Origin: Candidatus Bathyarchaeota archaeon
GTDB taxonomy: Archaea; Thermoproteota; Bathyarchaeia; Bathyarchaeales; Bathycorpusculaceae
Length of the DNA stretch: 64,000 nt
Direction of reading: 5' to 3'
Assembly (NCBI GenBank): GCA_026014595.1
Contig: JAOZHY010000016.1
Location: 1-64,000 of the forward strand
The position numbers and the translations under genes were made by a program. Below, in pieces: positions 20,070 through 29,318 of the stretch. The notes beneath the pieces are model-generated. The model ran no database searches and was not told the DNA's origin. It worked only from the letters and a program-made list of their open reading frames with translations. Within the stretch, counting starts at the first letter, position 1; every line of letters begins with the position of its first letter.

Positions 20070-20436
20070 CTTAATCCTATCTTTATCCACAATCTCAGTC
20101 TGCGCTGACGCAATTTTTTGTCTGTAGCTTTTTTAAATATACTGTAAATAATTCTGAAAGCTCTGTCTGGTCGGAGCAGACTCAATCCATTATTTAAAGG
20201 TGAATAGCGTTTCTGTATAGCTCTATGTCGATGTTTGATGCATTCAACACTACTCGGCATAATAAAAGGGGGGCTATAGTTTCTTCCATGCGCTACTTCT
20301 ATACATTTTTCGCGTGTTGTTCCTGACCCGCAACAGCATCAGTATTTGGAAAACACAGTACATAGACTAGGTTATTAAGCGCGAACTTGAAAATAAAACT
20401 GCCTAAACCCTTAAACTAATAAGGGGAACCAAACGC

Positions 20437-21222
20437 ATGCCGCAACCAAAAATCGGCTTATCCATGCTCTACTGCTTAAGCAAACCGTTCAGCAAGATGA
20501 TTCAATACCTCGCCAACGTGGAAACCACGTACATAGAGATTGTTGACGATGGTTTGCACGCCTTAACTGAGAAAAGGGTGGCAACGCTCAAGGAAATCGC
20601 AAAGTCAAAGGGCATAAAGTACACCGTGCACGCGCCGTTCGCCGACATGAACATTGCTTCGCCCTCCAAACCCGTACTCAAAGCCACACTCAAACGGCTA
20701 GAAGAGTCTCTCAGCTACGCAAGTGGGTTAGACGCTAAACTTTGGGTTTTTCACCCTGGAAGCCAAACGGGCATCAGTAGCTTCTATCCAGGCGAAGAGT
20801 GGAAACAAAACCTCGAAAGTATACGCGTACTGCATGAAACCGCAGAAAACTTGGGCGTGAACTTAGCCATGGAAAATCTGCCCCAAAAATACGGTTTCAT
20901 AATGAAAAACGCAGAGGACTTCATCAAGTTCTACAGGGAAACAAGCCTAAACGACATAGGAATGGCGCTCGATGTGGGGCACGCAAACCTGGAAGGCACT
21001 ACAGAAAACTTCCTCAGAAAACTGCCGGACAAAATCGTGCACATTCACCTCAGTGATAACATGGGCATGAATGACCAGCACCTGGGCGTTGGGTACGGCA
21101 AAATAGACTGGCAACGGTTCGCAGAAACCCTCAAGGACATAGCATACGACAAAACGTTGATGATAGAATCTGTGGAACACGTCAAAGAAAGCTTCAAAAA
21201 CCTCAAGCAACTACTCGCTTAG
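20437..21222 (+). CDS. Sugar phosphate isomerase/epimerase-like TIM-barrel protein (AP endonuclease family 2 fold)
   Basis: YTVHAPFADMNIAS, LAMENLP, GMALDVGHANLEG, IVHIHLSDNMG. Confidence 0.8.
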   Translation: MPQPKIGLSMLYCLSKPFSKMIQYLANVETTYIEIVDDGLHALTEKRVATLKEIAKSKGIKYTVHAPFADMNIASPSKPVLKATLKRLEESLSYASGLDAKLWVFHPGSQTGISSFYPGEEWKQNLESIRVLHETAENLGVNLAMENLPQKYGFIMKNAEDFIKFYRETSLNDIGMALDVGHANLEGTTENFLRKLPDKIVHIHLSDNMGMNDQHLGVGYGKIDWQRFAETLKDIAYDKTLMIESVEHVKESFKNLKQLLA

Positions 21223-22142
21223 CCCTCAGAAAGCGGCAACTCCAACTCCAAGAAATCCTCAGCCACAATTACGTTCCCAAAAATTTTCCGCGCTTGCTCC
21301 AAAAGCAACCCTGCATCAGGGTATCTCGCGCTAATATGCGTCAAAACTAGGCGCTCGGCCTTAGCACGCAAGGCTTGGTCCGCTGCTTCACTCGGCGTTG
21401 AATGCCCATCCGCAGCCGCCTTCTCAGCAAGTGCATCATCCAACGTAGCGTCATGAATAACCAAGTCCGCACCAACCGCGAAACTGGCGAAGCCTTCAAA
21501 CGGTCTGGTGTCACCCGTGTAAACAATTTTTCGCCCTTTTCGCGGCGGACCCAACACATCCTCAGCACGCACGGTTCTGCCATCACTCAGCTTGACCTCG
21601 TAACCGCTTTGAAGTTTTGACCATAACTCGCCTTCAGGAACACCGAGCGCGCGCGCTTTCTCGGGGTAAAATTTTCCTGGTCTCGGCTTCTCCACAAGAG
21701 CGTAAGCCAGACTCGGCATCACATGATTTGATCCTACGGCTAAAACCGTGTATTCTTCCTCGTCACAGACGATGCTGGCATTGTATATTTCGCGGATTTC
21801 AACAGGAAACGTCAAACCAAACTGCAACGTCTCCTTAACACACTGCAGAAAATTGGCTATCCCTTCTGGACCATAAACTTCAAGTTTTCTCTGCCTATCC
21901 ATTAACGCCATGGTCTGCAGTAGCCCAGGCAAACCCAGCACATGGTCGCCGTGCATGTGAGAGATGAATATCTTCATTTTTTTGTGGAAACCTGTCTTCG
22001 CCCGCAGCATCTGCCGTTGCACGCCTTCACCGCAATCAAACATAAACTGTTCGTTCCCACGTTGAACAAGCACAGCGGGCAAACTCCGCTCCAGCGTCGG
22101 AACGCTCCCGGCAGTTCCTAGAAACAACACACGTATGCTCAC
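21219..22142 (-). CDS. rnz: Ribonuclease Z
   Basis: FLGTAGSVPTLERSLPAVLV, FDCGEGVQRQML, FISHMHGDHVLGLPGLL, YTGDTRP. Confidence 0.93.
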   Translation of the reverse strand: MSIRVLFLGTAGSVPTLERSLPAVLVQRGNEQFMFDCGEGVQRQMLRAKTGFHKKMKIFISHMHGDHVLGLPGLLQTMALMDRQRKLEVYGPEGIANFLQCVKETLQFGLTFPVEIREIYNASIVCDEEEYTVLAVGSNHVMPSLAYALVEKPRPGKFYPEKARALGVPEGELWSKLQSGYEVKLSDGRTVRAEDVLGPPRKGRKIVYTGDTRPFEGFASFAVGADLVIHDATLDDALAEKAAADGHSTPSEAADQALRAKAERLVLTHISARYPDAGLLLEQARKIFGNVIVAEDFLELELPLSEG

Positions 22143-23191
22143 GCCATCGCACCTCGTGGCTTCTCGAAAACGGCAATCTCCCGTGTCAAGGTCCTGTGGA
22201 CGTAAGCGAAATGAGACTCCAAATGCTTGTACCCCAAATCAGCGCCTAACTGAGCGATGTTTAATGTTTTCGGCGAAGCAATACAAATCCGTTGCCCCTC
22301 ACCCAGCAAAGGAAACGCCGAATTTAACAAACCTTCAACTATTTGCTTGGTAGTTGACTTCATCGTGGAAGCCGACCTGCCGTAAGGCGGATCAGTAACC
22401 AAACAACCCAAACCCCGCAAAGGAAGCTTTCTTGAATCAGCAATCACCAAGCCCTCTGCGTCAACGTCGAAGTGCTTGAGGTTGCTGCGGCATCCCACAA
22501 TCATGCGCCTTTGGATGTCTAAGCCGAGGACGCGGCAACCGATGAAAGCGGCTTCAATCATCACGCTTCCAGTTCCGCAAAACGGGTCCAGCAGCAACTC
22601 TCCTGTTCTTGCACGTGCCAGGTTGGCCATGCAACGCGCTAGTTTGGATGGCATGGCGGACGGGTGAAAGAAGGGTTTTTTCCTTGGTCGCCGCTCAGAG
22701 AAGGTTTTAGGCTGGATTTCCGCCTGTTTCACTCCGAAGACCAGTTTGTTGCTGGTTAGGATGCCGATGAAGGTTTTGTCGGGGTTTTTCAAGTTAACCT
22801 TGGCTTTTGGCGCGCTGCGTAGGACGAGTTTGCCCAGTTTCGCTTCAAGAGGAACTGTTCTGAGCGTTTCTGCGTGTTCTTTTATGCGTCTTATGCGAAC
22901 CTCGAAGCTTTCCCCTGCTTTTAGTATATCTGTGAAGTCCGTCTGTTCAGCCGTTTCCGTGATGGAGGCTTCCTCAGCTGGGCAAGTGAACAGTTCGGTG
23001 GCGCTCATCATGGTGTACGCTGACCTGCGGTGAACCGCTTGCACGCTGCACAAGTCTGCTTCAAGCCGTATAACTTGGTCGAGTTTCTCCTTGACTTGGA
23101 AATCTATGTTTTCGGCTTCGAGTATGGCGATTAACTCTGCAGCAGGCAACGTCTCGTTTTCGCCTGAGAGCAGGAAGAAGAGTTTAGCCAC
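22139..23191 (-). CDS. THUMP-domain tRNA/RNA methyltransferase (Trm-G10 type)
   Basis: HPSAMPSKLARCMANLARARTGELLLDPFCGTGSVMIEAAFIG, VTDPPYGRS. Confidence 0.87.
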   Translation of the reverse strand: MAKLFFLLSGENETLPAAELIAILEAENIDFQVKEKLDQVIRLEADLCSVQAVHRRSAYTMMSATELFTCPAEEASITETAEQTDFTDILKAGESFEVRIRRIKEHAETLRTVPLEAKLGKLVLRSAPKAKVNLKNPDKTFIGILTSNKLVFGVKQAEIQPKTFSERRPRKKPFFHPSAMPSKLARCMANLARARTGELLLDPFCGTGSVMIEAAFIGCRVLGLDIQRRMIVGCRSNLKHFDVDAEGLVIADSRKLPLRGLGCLVTDPPYGRSASTMKSTTKQIVEGLLNSAFPLLGEGQRICIASPKTLNIAQLGADLGYKHLESHFAYVHRTLTREIAVFEKPRGAMA

Positions 23192-24068
23192 TTTTCTGCG
23201 CCCTTAACCATTCAGCGAACAGCGGTGCGAGAGTGACTTTGCTGGTGTGGCTTGGGATGCTGTCAGTTCCCACGATTTCCTCGACACCAGCGTCCAAGAT
23301 GCGCGTTTCAGCGTCGCCAATTAACAGCGGGTGCACGCAGGCAGCGAAAACATGTGTCGCGCCGAGTTCCCTAAGGATCTTTGCGGCGCCCACGATTGTG
23401 CCGCCTGTGCTGATGATGTCGTCGAATATTATGACGGTTTGCCCCTTTACGTTGAGGTCTTTGCCAGTGTGGCTGGTCTTTCCAGTGTAGCGGTCACGCT
23501 GCTTCTCCAAGTGCCCTGCTTCGCCGCCTAAAACGGCTTGCGCTTGCCTTGCGATGTACATTGCGCCTTTGTCTGGTGCCAACGCGAACGCTTTTCTGTA
23601 GCCTCTCTTGACGAAGTACTCAGCTAATAGCGGGACAGCGCTGAGGGTTTTGGCTGGAAACGGGAATTTGCTGAGTGCGTCTTCGGCGTGTATGTTCACC
23701 GTGACCAAGGCGTCAACGCCTGCTGCTTTGAGCATGGCTGCGACTGTTTCGATGCTTATGTTTTCACCTTGCAGGAACATCTTGTCTTGGCGTGCATACG
23801 CGAGGTATGGCACTGCCGCAGTGACTTTTTGCGCACCGTTTCTTTTTGCGGCGTTTGCCATGAAAGCGAGCTGCATGAGCCGCGTGTCCTGTGGAGTGCT
23901 GGTAGTTTGCACGATTACCACATGCTCGTTTTGCACGCTGCCTTCTAAGCGAACGTAGCTTTCGCCGTCTGGAAACGTCCTGTGCGCGACAGATACTTTT
24001 TCGAGACCTGTTAAGTCGGCGATTTTTTCGCCGAGTGCTGTCGAAGCAGAACCTAGAATAATCTTCAT
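23184..24068 (-). CDS. prs: Ribose-phosphate diphosphokinase
   Basis: FPDGESYVRL, PYLAYARQDKMF, VIIFDDIISTGGTIVGAA. Confidence 0.93.
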   Translation of the reverse strand: MKIILGSASTALGEKIADLTGLEKVSVAHRTFPDGESYVRLEGSVQNEHVVIVQTTSTPQDTRLMQLAFMANAAKRNGAQKVTAAVPYLAYARQDKMFLQGENISIETVAAMLKAAGVDALVTVNIHAEDALSKFPFPAKTLSAVPLLAEYFVKRGYRKAFALAPDKGAMYIARQAQAVLGGEAGHLEKQRDRYTGKTSHTGKDLNVKGQTVIIFDDIISTGGTIVGAAKILRELGATHVFAACVHPLLIGDAETRILDAGVEEIVGTDSIPSHTSKVTLAPLFAEWLRAQKSG

Positions 24069-24247
24069 GTTTGTTCCTCTTTGGTGTGGTTGTTTAGGTT
24101 TTAAGCGGTAACTCTATTTAACCTTGTCATGCACGTAGAAGAAACTGAGTGCCTTGTTTCGCGGCAGAATGCGGGTGACTTTGGAAATACTTATATTTTG
24201 ATTTGGGTGCTGCTTAAGGCAAGCAGAAGAAGAAACGAGGATCTGTT

Positions 24248-24589
24248 ATGGAGTTTTGCCCAGAATGCGGTTCCATTTTTGAGCCTAAAAAGGATGGAAC
24301 AGCAATAATGCTCGTATGCTCCAAATGCGGGTACAAGAAGTCAACAGCAAGCAAAAAAGTCAAGCCGAAAATGAGCAAAGTCATCAAACACGACATCAAG
24401 CAACAGGTAACGATTATAGGGAAAGAGGAACAAAAAATCAACACGCTGCCAACGCTTAAGGTGGAATGCCCCAAATGTGGGAACAACCTTGTATACGTTT
24501 GGCAAGTGCAGACCCGCGGAGGCGACGAATCCTCAACGCAGTTTTTTCGCTGCACAAAATGCAGCTACACATTCAGAGAATACACCTAA
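24248..24589 (+). CDS. Transcription factor S (TFIIS/RPB9-like)
   Basis: N-terminal CPECGSIFEPKK...CSKCGYKK and C-terminal CPKCGNNLVYVWQVQTRGGDESSTQFFRCTKCSYTFREYT. Confidence 0.92.
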   Translation: MEFCPECGSIFEPKKDGTAIMLVCSKCGYKKSTASKKVKPKMSKVIKHDIKQQVTIIGKEEQKINTLPTLKVECPKCGNNLVYVWQVQTRGGDESSTQFFRCTKCSYTFREYT

Positions 24590-24618
24590 ATCCAGCCCGC
24601 AAAATCACTCAGTTTGTT

Positions 24619-24720
24619 ATGAGCAAAAATCAGCAACCGCCCAACTCTGCGCTTGGAATATCTGCAGTTGCCATCATCGTCCTAGTGCTTGAGATGGCTG
24701 CGTTACCATTTGAGAACTAA
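24619..24720 (+). CDS. Candidate 33-aa single-TM microprotein
   Basis: MSKNQQPPNSALGISAVAIIVLVLEMAALPFEN; short hydrophilic N-terminus then hydrophobic helix. Confidence 0.35.
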   Translation: MSKNQQPPNSALGISAVAIIVLVLEMAALPFEN

Positions 24721-24737
24721 GGAAAATGTGACTCTGC

Positions 24738-25550
24738 TTAAACGGCGGCTTTCTCCTTCTTTTTCTTTAATGATTTTCGGTATTCTCTGAGCCTGTGCAT
24801 GTCAAAATCTATGCTCATCACCGAGTCTTCAACTGCGTCGGAGACTTCTTGCTCTATGCCCCATGGCGTGATAAAGGCGCTTCTTCCACCTCTGGCGTTG
24901 CTGCTGACGTTACCCACTTTAACCACGTAAATGCCGTTTTCCGAGGCAAGCTTCTCCGTCAGCGGGTGCCCCGTCACGTGCGGATGCGTGCCCATGGCTG
25001 CAACTGGCAAGAACACGAGTTCCGCGCCCAAGTCAACAACCGCTTTTATAGTGGGCGGGTCGAACATATCGGCACAGACGAGCACACCGACTTTGCAGTA
25101 GTCCGTAGTGAAGACGGCTGGCTTGTCACCGCGGCTTACGCCTGCCTTCAACTCGGCGGCTATCGGGTTTCTTTTGCGGTACTTGCCGATTAGAGCGCCG
25201 TTTCTCCACAGGGTGCTGGTGTTGTAGAATACGCCGTGATCTTCTTCGAGTACGGTGCCGCCTAAAATATAGACGCTCGGAAACTCTTTGCTGGTGCCCG
25301 CGAGGAACTTCATGGTTTCTTCGTATGTTTCTTTGCTGATCTTTTCTGCGGAATCGAAATGTTCCATGTTGTTTGGAACGGAAAAGTATTCTGGGAGTGC
25401 GATGAATGCTGGTTTTTGTTCAGCGGCTTTGCAGATGGCGGCTGAGGCTGCTTCAAGATTTGCTTTTAGGGATGTGCGGACTTTCATGTGGATTAAGCTA
25501 ACCCTCAATAGTGTTTCGTGCTTCGAAGCGTTTTGCTGGGTCACTGGCAT
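24738..25550 (-). CDS. Carbon-nitrogen hydrolase (nitrilase superfamily)
   Basis: FIALPEYFSVPNN, GKYRKRNP, VGVLVCADMFDPP: Glu-Lys-Cys motifs. Confidence 0.88.
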   Translation of the reverse strand: MPVTQQNASKHETLLRVSLIHMKVRTSLKANLEAASAAICKAAEQKPAFIALPEYFSVPNNMEHFDSAEKISKETYEETMKFLAGTSKEFPSVYILGGTVLEEDHGVFYNTSTLWRNGALIGKYRKRNPIAAELKAGVSRGDKPAVFTTDYCKVGVLVCADMFDPPTIKAVVDLGAELVFLPVAAMGTHPHVTGHPLTEKLASENGIYVVKVGNVSSNARGGRSAFITPWGIEQEVSDAVEDSVMSIDFDMHRLREYRKSLKKKKEKAAV

Positions 25551-25722
25551 CGTACCTTTGATATGAACGGGCTGCTAAAACTTTTAAAGTTAACTGCGTT
25601 GAAGTAAAATTAGTTCTGCGGTTGAGTGTTCAGTTTTTTCTCCATTTTTCTTACACACGTTTACAATTTTTTGCCTTTTATATTCAGACGGATAAACTTA
25701 TATACCCGCGGGGCGACAAATT

Positions 25723-26724
25723 GTGTATCCCGAGGGAAACAACGTGACGCTTGAAAAACAAGAATACGCCAACCTTCTGCCACAAGTCCGCGCCTTAGTG
25801 AACAAGGTTGTAAAGAAAAACATGGCTGACGCCATGCTGTTCTCGGCGGGAACAGACACGCAAATCATAGCTTATGAGGCAGTGAAGTATAAACCGAACA
25901 TTCCGTGCTTGACGATGTATTTTAAGCATGGAAACCCAGCGGACACGGAATACGTGAAGAAAATGGTGGCTTTCCTGAAGCTTAACCATGAAACCCACGT
26001 GTTCGACCGTGACGATGTTCTCAGCAACGCTCCGAAAGTGGTGAAGGCATTGAAGAAGTTTGACCCAATGGAAATCAGGAACAGCATGCCCGTTTACATA
26101 GGCTTAACAATCTTCAAGCAAAAAGGCTTAAAGAGCGTTTTCACGGGCGACGCCTTAGACGAGCTTTTCGGGTACCCATGGCAATTCCATCTAACCGAAG
26201 CAGAGTTTGCCCAGAAACAGCAGGAGATGTGGGCGGAGATGGGTTTCTCTTCAATACCGATGGCTGAATCGCTTGGAATGACCGTCAAAGCGCCTTACTT
26301 GGACCTAGAATTCATGGACTGGGCGAAGAAACTGCCGATTAAGTTTAAGATAAACATGCACGACGGTGTGAAATACGGCAAGTGGATAATGAGAAAAGCC
26401 TACGAAGACGTAATCCCGAAAGAAGTCATCTGGCGACCGAAAGCTCCTTTGGAACAGGGAACAGGCACCGAAGTGCTGCGAACCTTCTTCAACGACATGT
26501 TCTCTGACAAGGAATTTGAGGAGAAGAAGAAAAAGATTCTCGCCGACGACAACGTGCAGATACAGGACAAGGAGCAGCTACTTTACTACGAGCACTTCAG
26601 GAAAATCTTCGGAAAACCCTCAGAGGTTTACCCTGACAACGGCGGAATCCAGTGCCCCTACTGCAAAGGTTACGTGAAAACAAAGATTCAGTTCTGCAAG
26701 ATATGCGGAGCTTACCCCATCTAA
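25723..26724 (+). CDS. Asparagine-synthase-like protein (synthetase domain only) with C-terminal zinc ribbon
   Basis: AMLFSAGTDTQIIAYEA PP-loop-like, FTGDALDELFGYPW, KAPYLDLEFMDWAKKLPIKFKI; CPYC...CKIC tail. Confidence 0.8.
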   Translation: MYPEGNNVTLEKQEYANLLPQVRALVNKVVKKNMADAMLFSAGTDTQIIAYEAVKYKPNIPCLTMYFKHGNPADTEYVKKMVAFLKLNHETHVFDRDDVLSNAPKVVKALKKFDPMEIRNSMPVYIGLTIFKQKGLKSVFTGDALDELFGYPWQFHLTEAEFAQKQQEMWAEMGFSSIPMAESLGMTVKAPYLDLEFMDWAKKLPIKFKINMHDGVKYGKWIMRKAYEDVIPKEVIWRPKAPLEQGTGTEVLRTFFNDMFSDKEFEEKKKKILADDNVQIQDKEQLLYYEHFRKIFGKPSEVYPDNGGIQCPYCKGYVKTKIQFCKICGAYPI

Positions 26725-26796
26725 ATTTTTTTCCACTCCAATTTCCTATCCCGCGTGAAAAACAGGTTGGACGATAAAAAAAGTTTGAAGGTGAAG

Positions 26797-27120
26797 TTAC
26801 TCTATCTTCACTTTCTTTCCTTTGAGAATCTTTTTTATGGGAATTTCGATGTTTAGCAAGCCGTCCTCGAATTTAGCCTTGGCATTCTCGGCATCTGCGG
26901 GATGCGCCAGAACGAAACATCCCAAAAGCTCAACGTCTTCTCTCGTGCCTCTAACGCAGAAGCTCTGGTCGGAGACTGAAAGTTCTACGTTTTCTTTCTT
27001 CACGCCTGGCATTTCAACCTGAATGTAGTAGTTTTTATCGTCGTGATCCATGTACGTGGTAGGCGCTAAAGTGGGTTTCTGCTTTTTAGCTGGTGGTTTA
27101 ACAACTTTTTTTGATGACAT
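26797..27120 (-). CDS. Hsp20/alpha-crystallin family small heat-shock protein
   Basis: YYIQVEMPGVKKENVELSVSDQSFCVRGTRE...AKFEDGLLNIEIPI. Confidence 0.87.
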   Translation of the reverse strand: MSSKKVVKPPAKKQKPTLAPTTYMDHDDKNYYIQVEMPGVKKENVELSVSDQSFCVRGTREDVELLGCFVLAHPADAENAKAKFEDGLLNIEIPIKKILKGKKVKIE

Positions 27121-27249
27121 GCAGTTTGCTCCTTAAAAAACCAATATTATACTGTGCTGCCGCTTTTTTAAATGTTTTTGGATCCAAATTCACGCCGCGA
27201 TGGCAAATTTCAAATACAAGACAACTAATCTACAACGAGGTGCAAACTA

Positions 27250-28314
27250 ATGAGCGAACCATACTTCACTAAAAAACTTGAACCAATCAGAGTCAAAGAG
27301 AAAACTATCTCGCAACTCCTAGCTGAGATGAGTCGAACCGCCTACCAAGGCAGGAAACTGGGCGAGGCAGTTGACGTCTGGGAAAACATGGTTAAAGAAA
27401 AAGATTTGACTATCGTCATGGGCTTGGCAGGCTCCATGAGCACCGCTGGGCAATGGACGATAGTTAACTGGCTTATGGAGAACCGCTTCATCGATGTGCT
27501 GGTCTCCACGGGCGCTAACGTGTCTGAGGACATCGTGGACGCCATGGGCTTCGGCTACTGGCAAGGCAGCCACCTTGTAAACGACGAAGAACTGTTAAAA
27601 GCAGACATTAACAGGTACTACGATGTCTTCGGCAAAGAAACCGACTACCGCAAAATGGAAGAACTAGTCACAGATTTCGTCATGACCCTGAAAACCGATT
27701 ACCCCTACTCATCCGCAGAATTCTTCCACTTGCTCGGCAAATACCTCAGCAACAGAAAAATCCCAGCCATCGCCGCAGTCGCCTACGAAAACGGCGTCCC
27801 AATCTTCAGCCCGGCCATGGTTGACAGCGCATACGGCGAAACGTTCCTGATGGCTAAAAATCGGGGACACAACGTAATCCTTGACAGCGTAAAGGAATTT
27901 GACCAGTTCGTCACCATCGGCACCAAAACTAAAGACATCGGCGTAGTCTACATCGGCGGGGGAGTACCGAAAGATCTAACGCAACTCATCGCCATCTCGG
28001 TTTCACCGATGACCCAAGACAAAGGCGTAGAAGGCAGAAAAGGCGGCTTACGCAAAAGCCTACAGGAATACTATTACCCGCACAAGTACGCCATACAAAT
28101 CACCACCGACTCGCCGCAATGGGGGGGCTTAAGCGGCTGCACGCTGGAAGAGGCGATAAGCTGGGGCAAAATCAACAGTCAAGCAGGCACACGTGCGGTA
28201 TGCTACTGCGACGCCACCATCGCGTTGCCGCTGATTGCACACGCGCTCTGCGAGAGAGTGAAAACCAAGCGCAAGGCACCAGACATGTCTTGGCTCTTTA
28301 AGAACGTAACTTAA
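27250..28314 (+). CDS. Deoxyhypusine synthase family protein (paralogue 1)
   Basis: TIVMGLAGSMSTAGQW; EAISWGKINSQAGTRAVCYCDATIALPLIAHAL with catalytic-lysine WGK motif. Confidence 0.9.
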   Translation: MSEPYFTKKLEPIRVKEKTISQLLAEMSRTAYQGRKLGEAVDVWENMVKEKDLTIVMGLAGSMSTAGQWTIVNWLMENRFIDVLVSTGANVSEDIVDAMGFGYWQGSHLVNDEELLKADINRYYDVFGKETDYRKMEELVTDFVMTLKTDYPYSSAEFFHLLGKYLSNRKIPAIAAVAYENGVPIFSPAMVDSAYGETFLMAKNRGHNVILDSVKEFDQFVTIGTKTKDIGVVYIGGGVPKDLTQLIAISVSPMTQDKGVEGRKGGLRKSLQEYYYPHKYAIQITTDSPQWGGLSGCTLEEAISWGKINSQAGTRAVCYCDATIALPLIAHALCERVKTKRKAPDMSWLFKNVT

Positions 28315-28316
28315 GC

Positions 28317-29279
28317 CTAGCGCAGCCGGCTCAACAAAGCACTCGCCATCAACGGCAGAATAACCGAGGCGTCGCCCTCCACCATTATGCGCTTCGCCTT
28401 TTCGCTTATTTTTCCCCATGAAACTGCTTCGCGCGGTCTGGCGCCGCTGAGGCTGCCGTCCCACTCATCAGCCGTGCTGACGTACACGACGTAGTCTAAG
28501 CCGTCTTTGAACTGGTTCCACCAAATCGTGTGGTGCTTACTGATGCCGCCGCCCACGATCAACGCGCCCGTTTTTTTCGCTGTGAAGACGAGGTCGCTGA
28601 GCTCGCCTTCATCCTTGAGCAAGTTAAGCTTGAAGCTGTGGTCTTGGCTGAAAAGCCATGTCTGGTAGCCGACGGCGCCGTCCGTGATGCCTGGCACATA
28701 AACTGGAACGTCGTTCCGTGCTGCCCAGTAGAGAATTGAGGTTTCGTTGCAGCAGCGTAAACCTATCTCGCGGCACAGCTCCTTGCCCGAGACCTCTTTT
28801 TTGCCCTCTTTCCACAGATCCCGCAGCAGCGCTTGCATCTTCTCCTCTATTATGGTGCCGTAGCTGTCGTTTGGAACCAGTACGTTGCCAAGACGGTTTA
28901 CGCCTTCACGGTGGAGTTTGGTGTCGTTCATGATGAAGGAGCCCTTGTAATAGTTCCGCCAGCAACGTGCCATGTCGTGGTCCAGTGTGCCACAGGTGGT
29001 GATGACGACGTCAACAAGCTTTCTCTTGACAAGCTCCCGGAAGACGCCTCTTGTACCAGTCGCCACCAGATTTCCAGTTAACGAGAGAAACTTGATGCAG
29101 TTAGGTGTTTGAATCATGCGTTCCAAGATGTTCACGCCGGCGGCGAGTTTTCCCGCGGTGAAGCCCCATGCCTCCTCCATCTGACGGACAAGCTCGTCCA
29201 CGGACATTGTTTTTTTGAATTCGTAATCTTTGACTGGTTCTTTTAGCATGCAGCACGCCTCTTTTTTACGGATTGACAA
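28317..29279 (-). CDS. Deoxyhypusine synthase family protein (paralogue 2; start possibly 29249)
   Basis: FLSLTGNLVATGTRG; TADEWDGSLSGARPREAVSWGKISEKAKRIMVEGDASVILPLMASAL. Confidence 0.92.
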   Translation of the reverse strand: MSIRKKEACCMLKEPVKDYEFKKTMSVDELVRQMEEAWGFTAGKLAAGVNILERMIQTPNCIKFLSLTGNLVATGTRGVFRELVKRKLVDVVITTCGTLDHDMARCWRNYYKGSFIMNDTKLHREGVNRLGNVLVPNDSYGTIIEEKMQALLRDLWKEGKKEVSGKELCREIGLRCCNETSILYWAARNDVPVYVPGITDGAVGYQTWLFSQDHSFKLNLLKDEGELSDLVFTAKKTGALIVGGGISKHHTIWWNQFKDGLDYVVYVSTADEWDGSLSGARPREAVSWGKISEKAKRIMVEGDASVILPLMASALLSRLR

Positions 29280-29318
29280 TGGTTTGGTTAGGATAAATAT
29301 GTGTCGAAAGAAGCGCGG

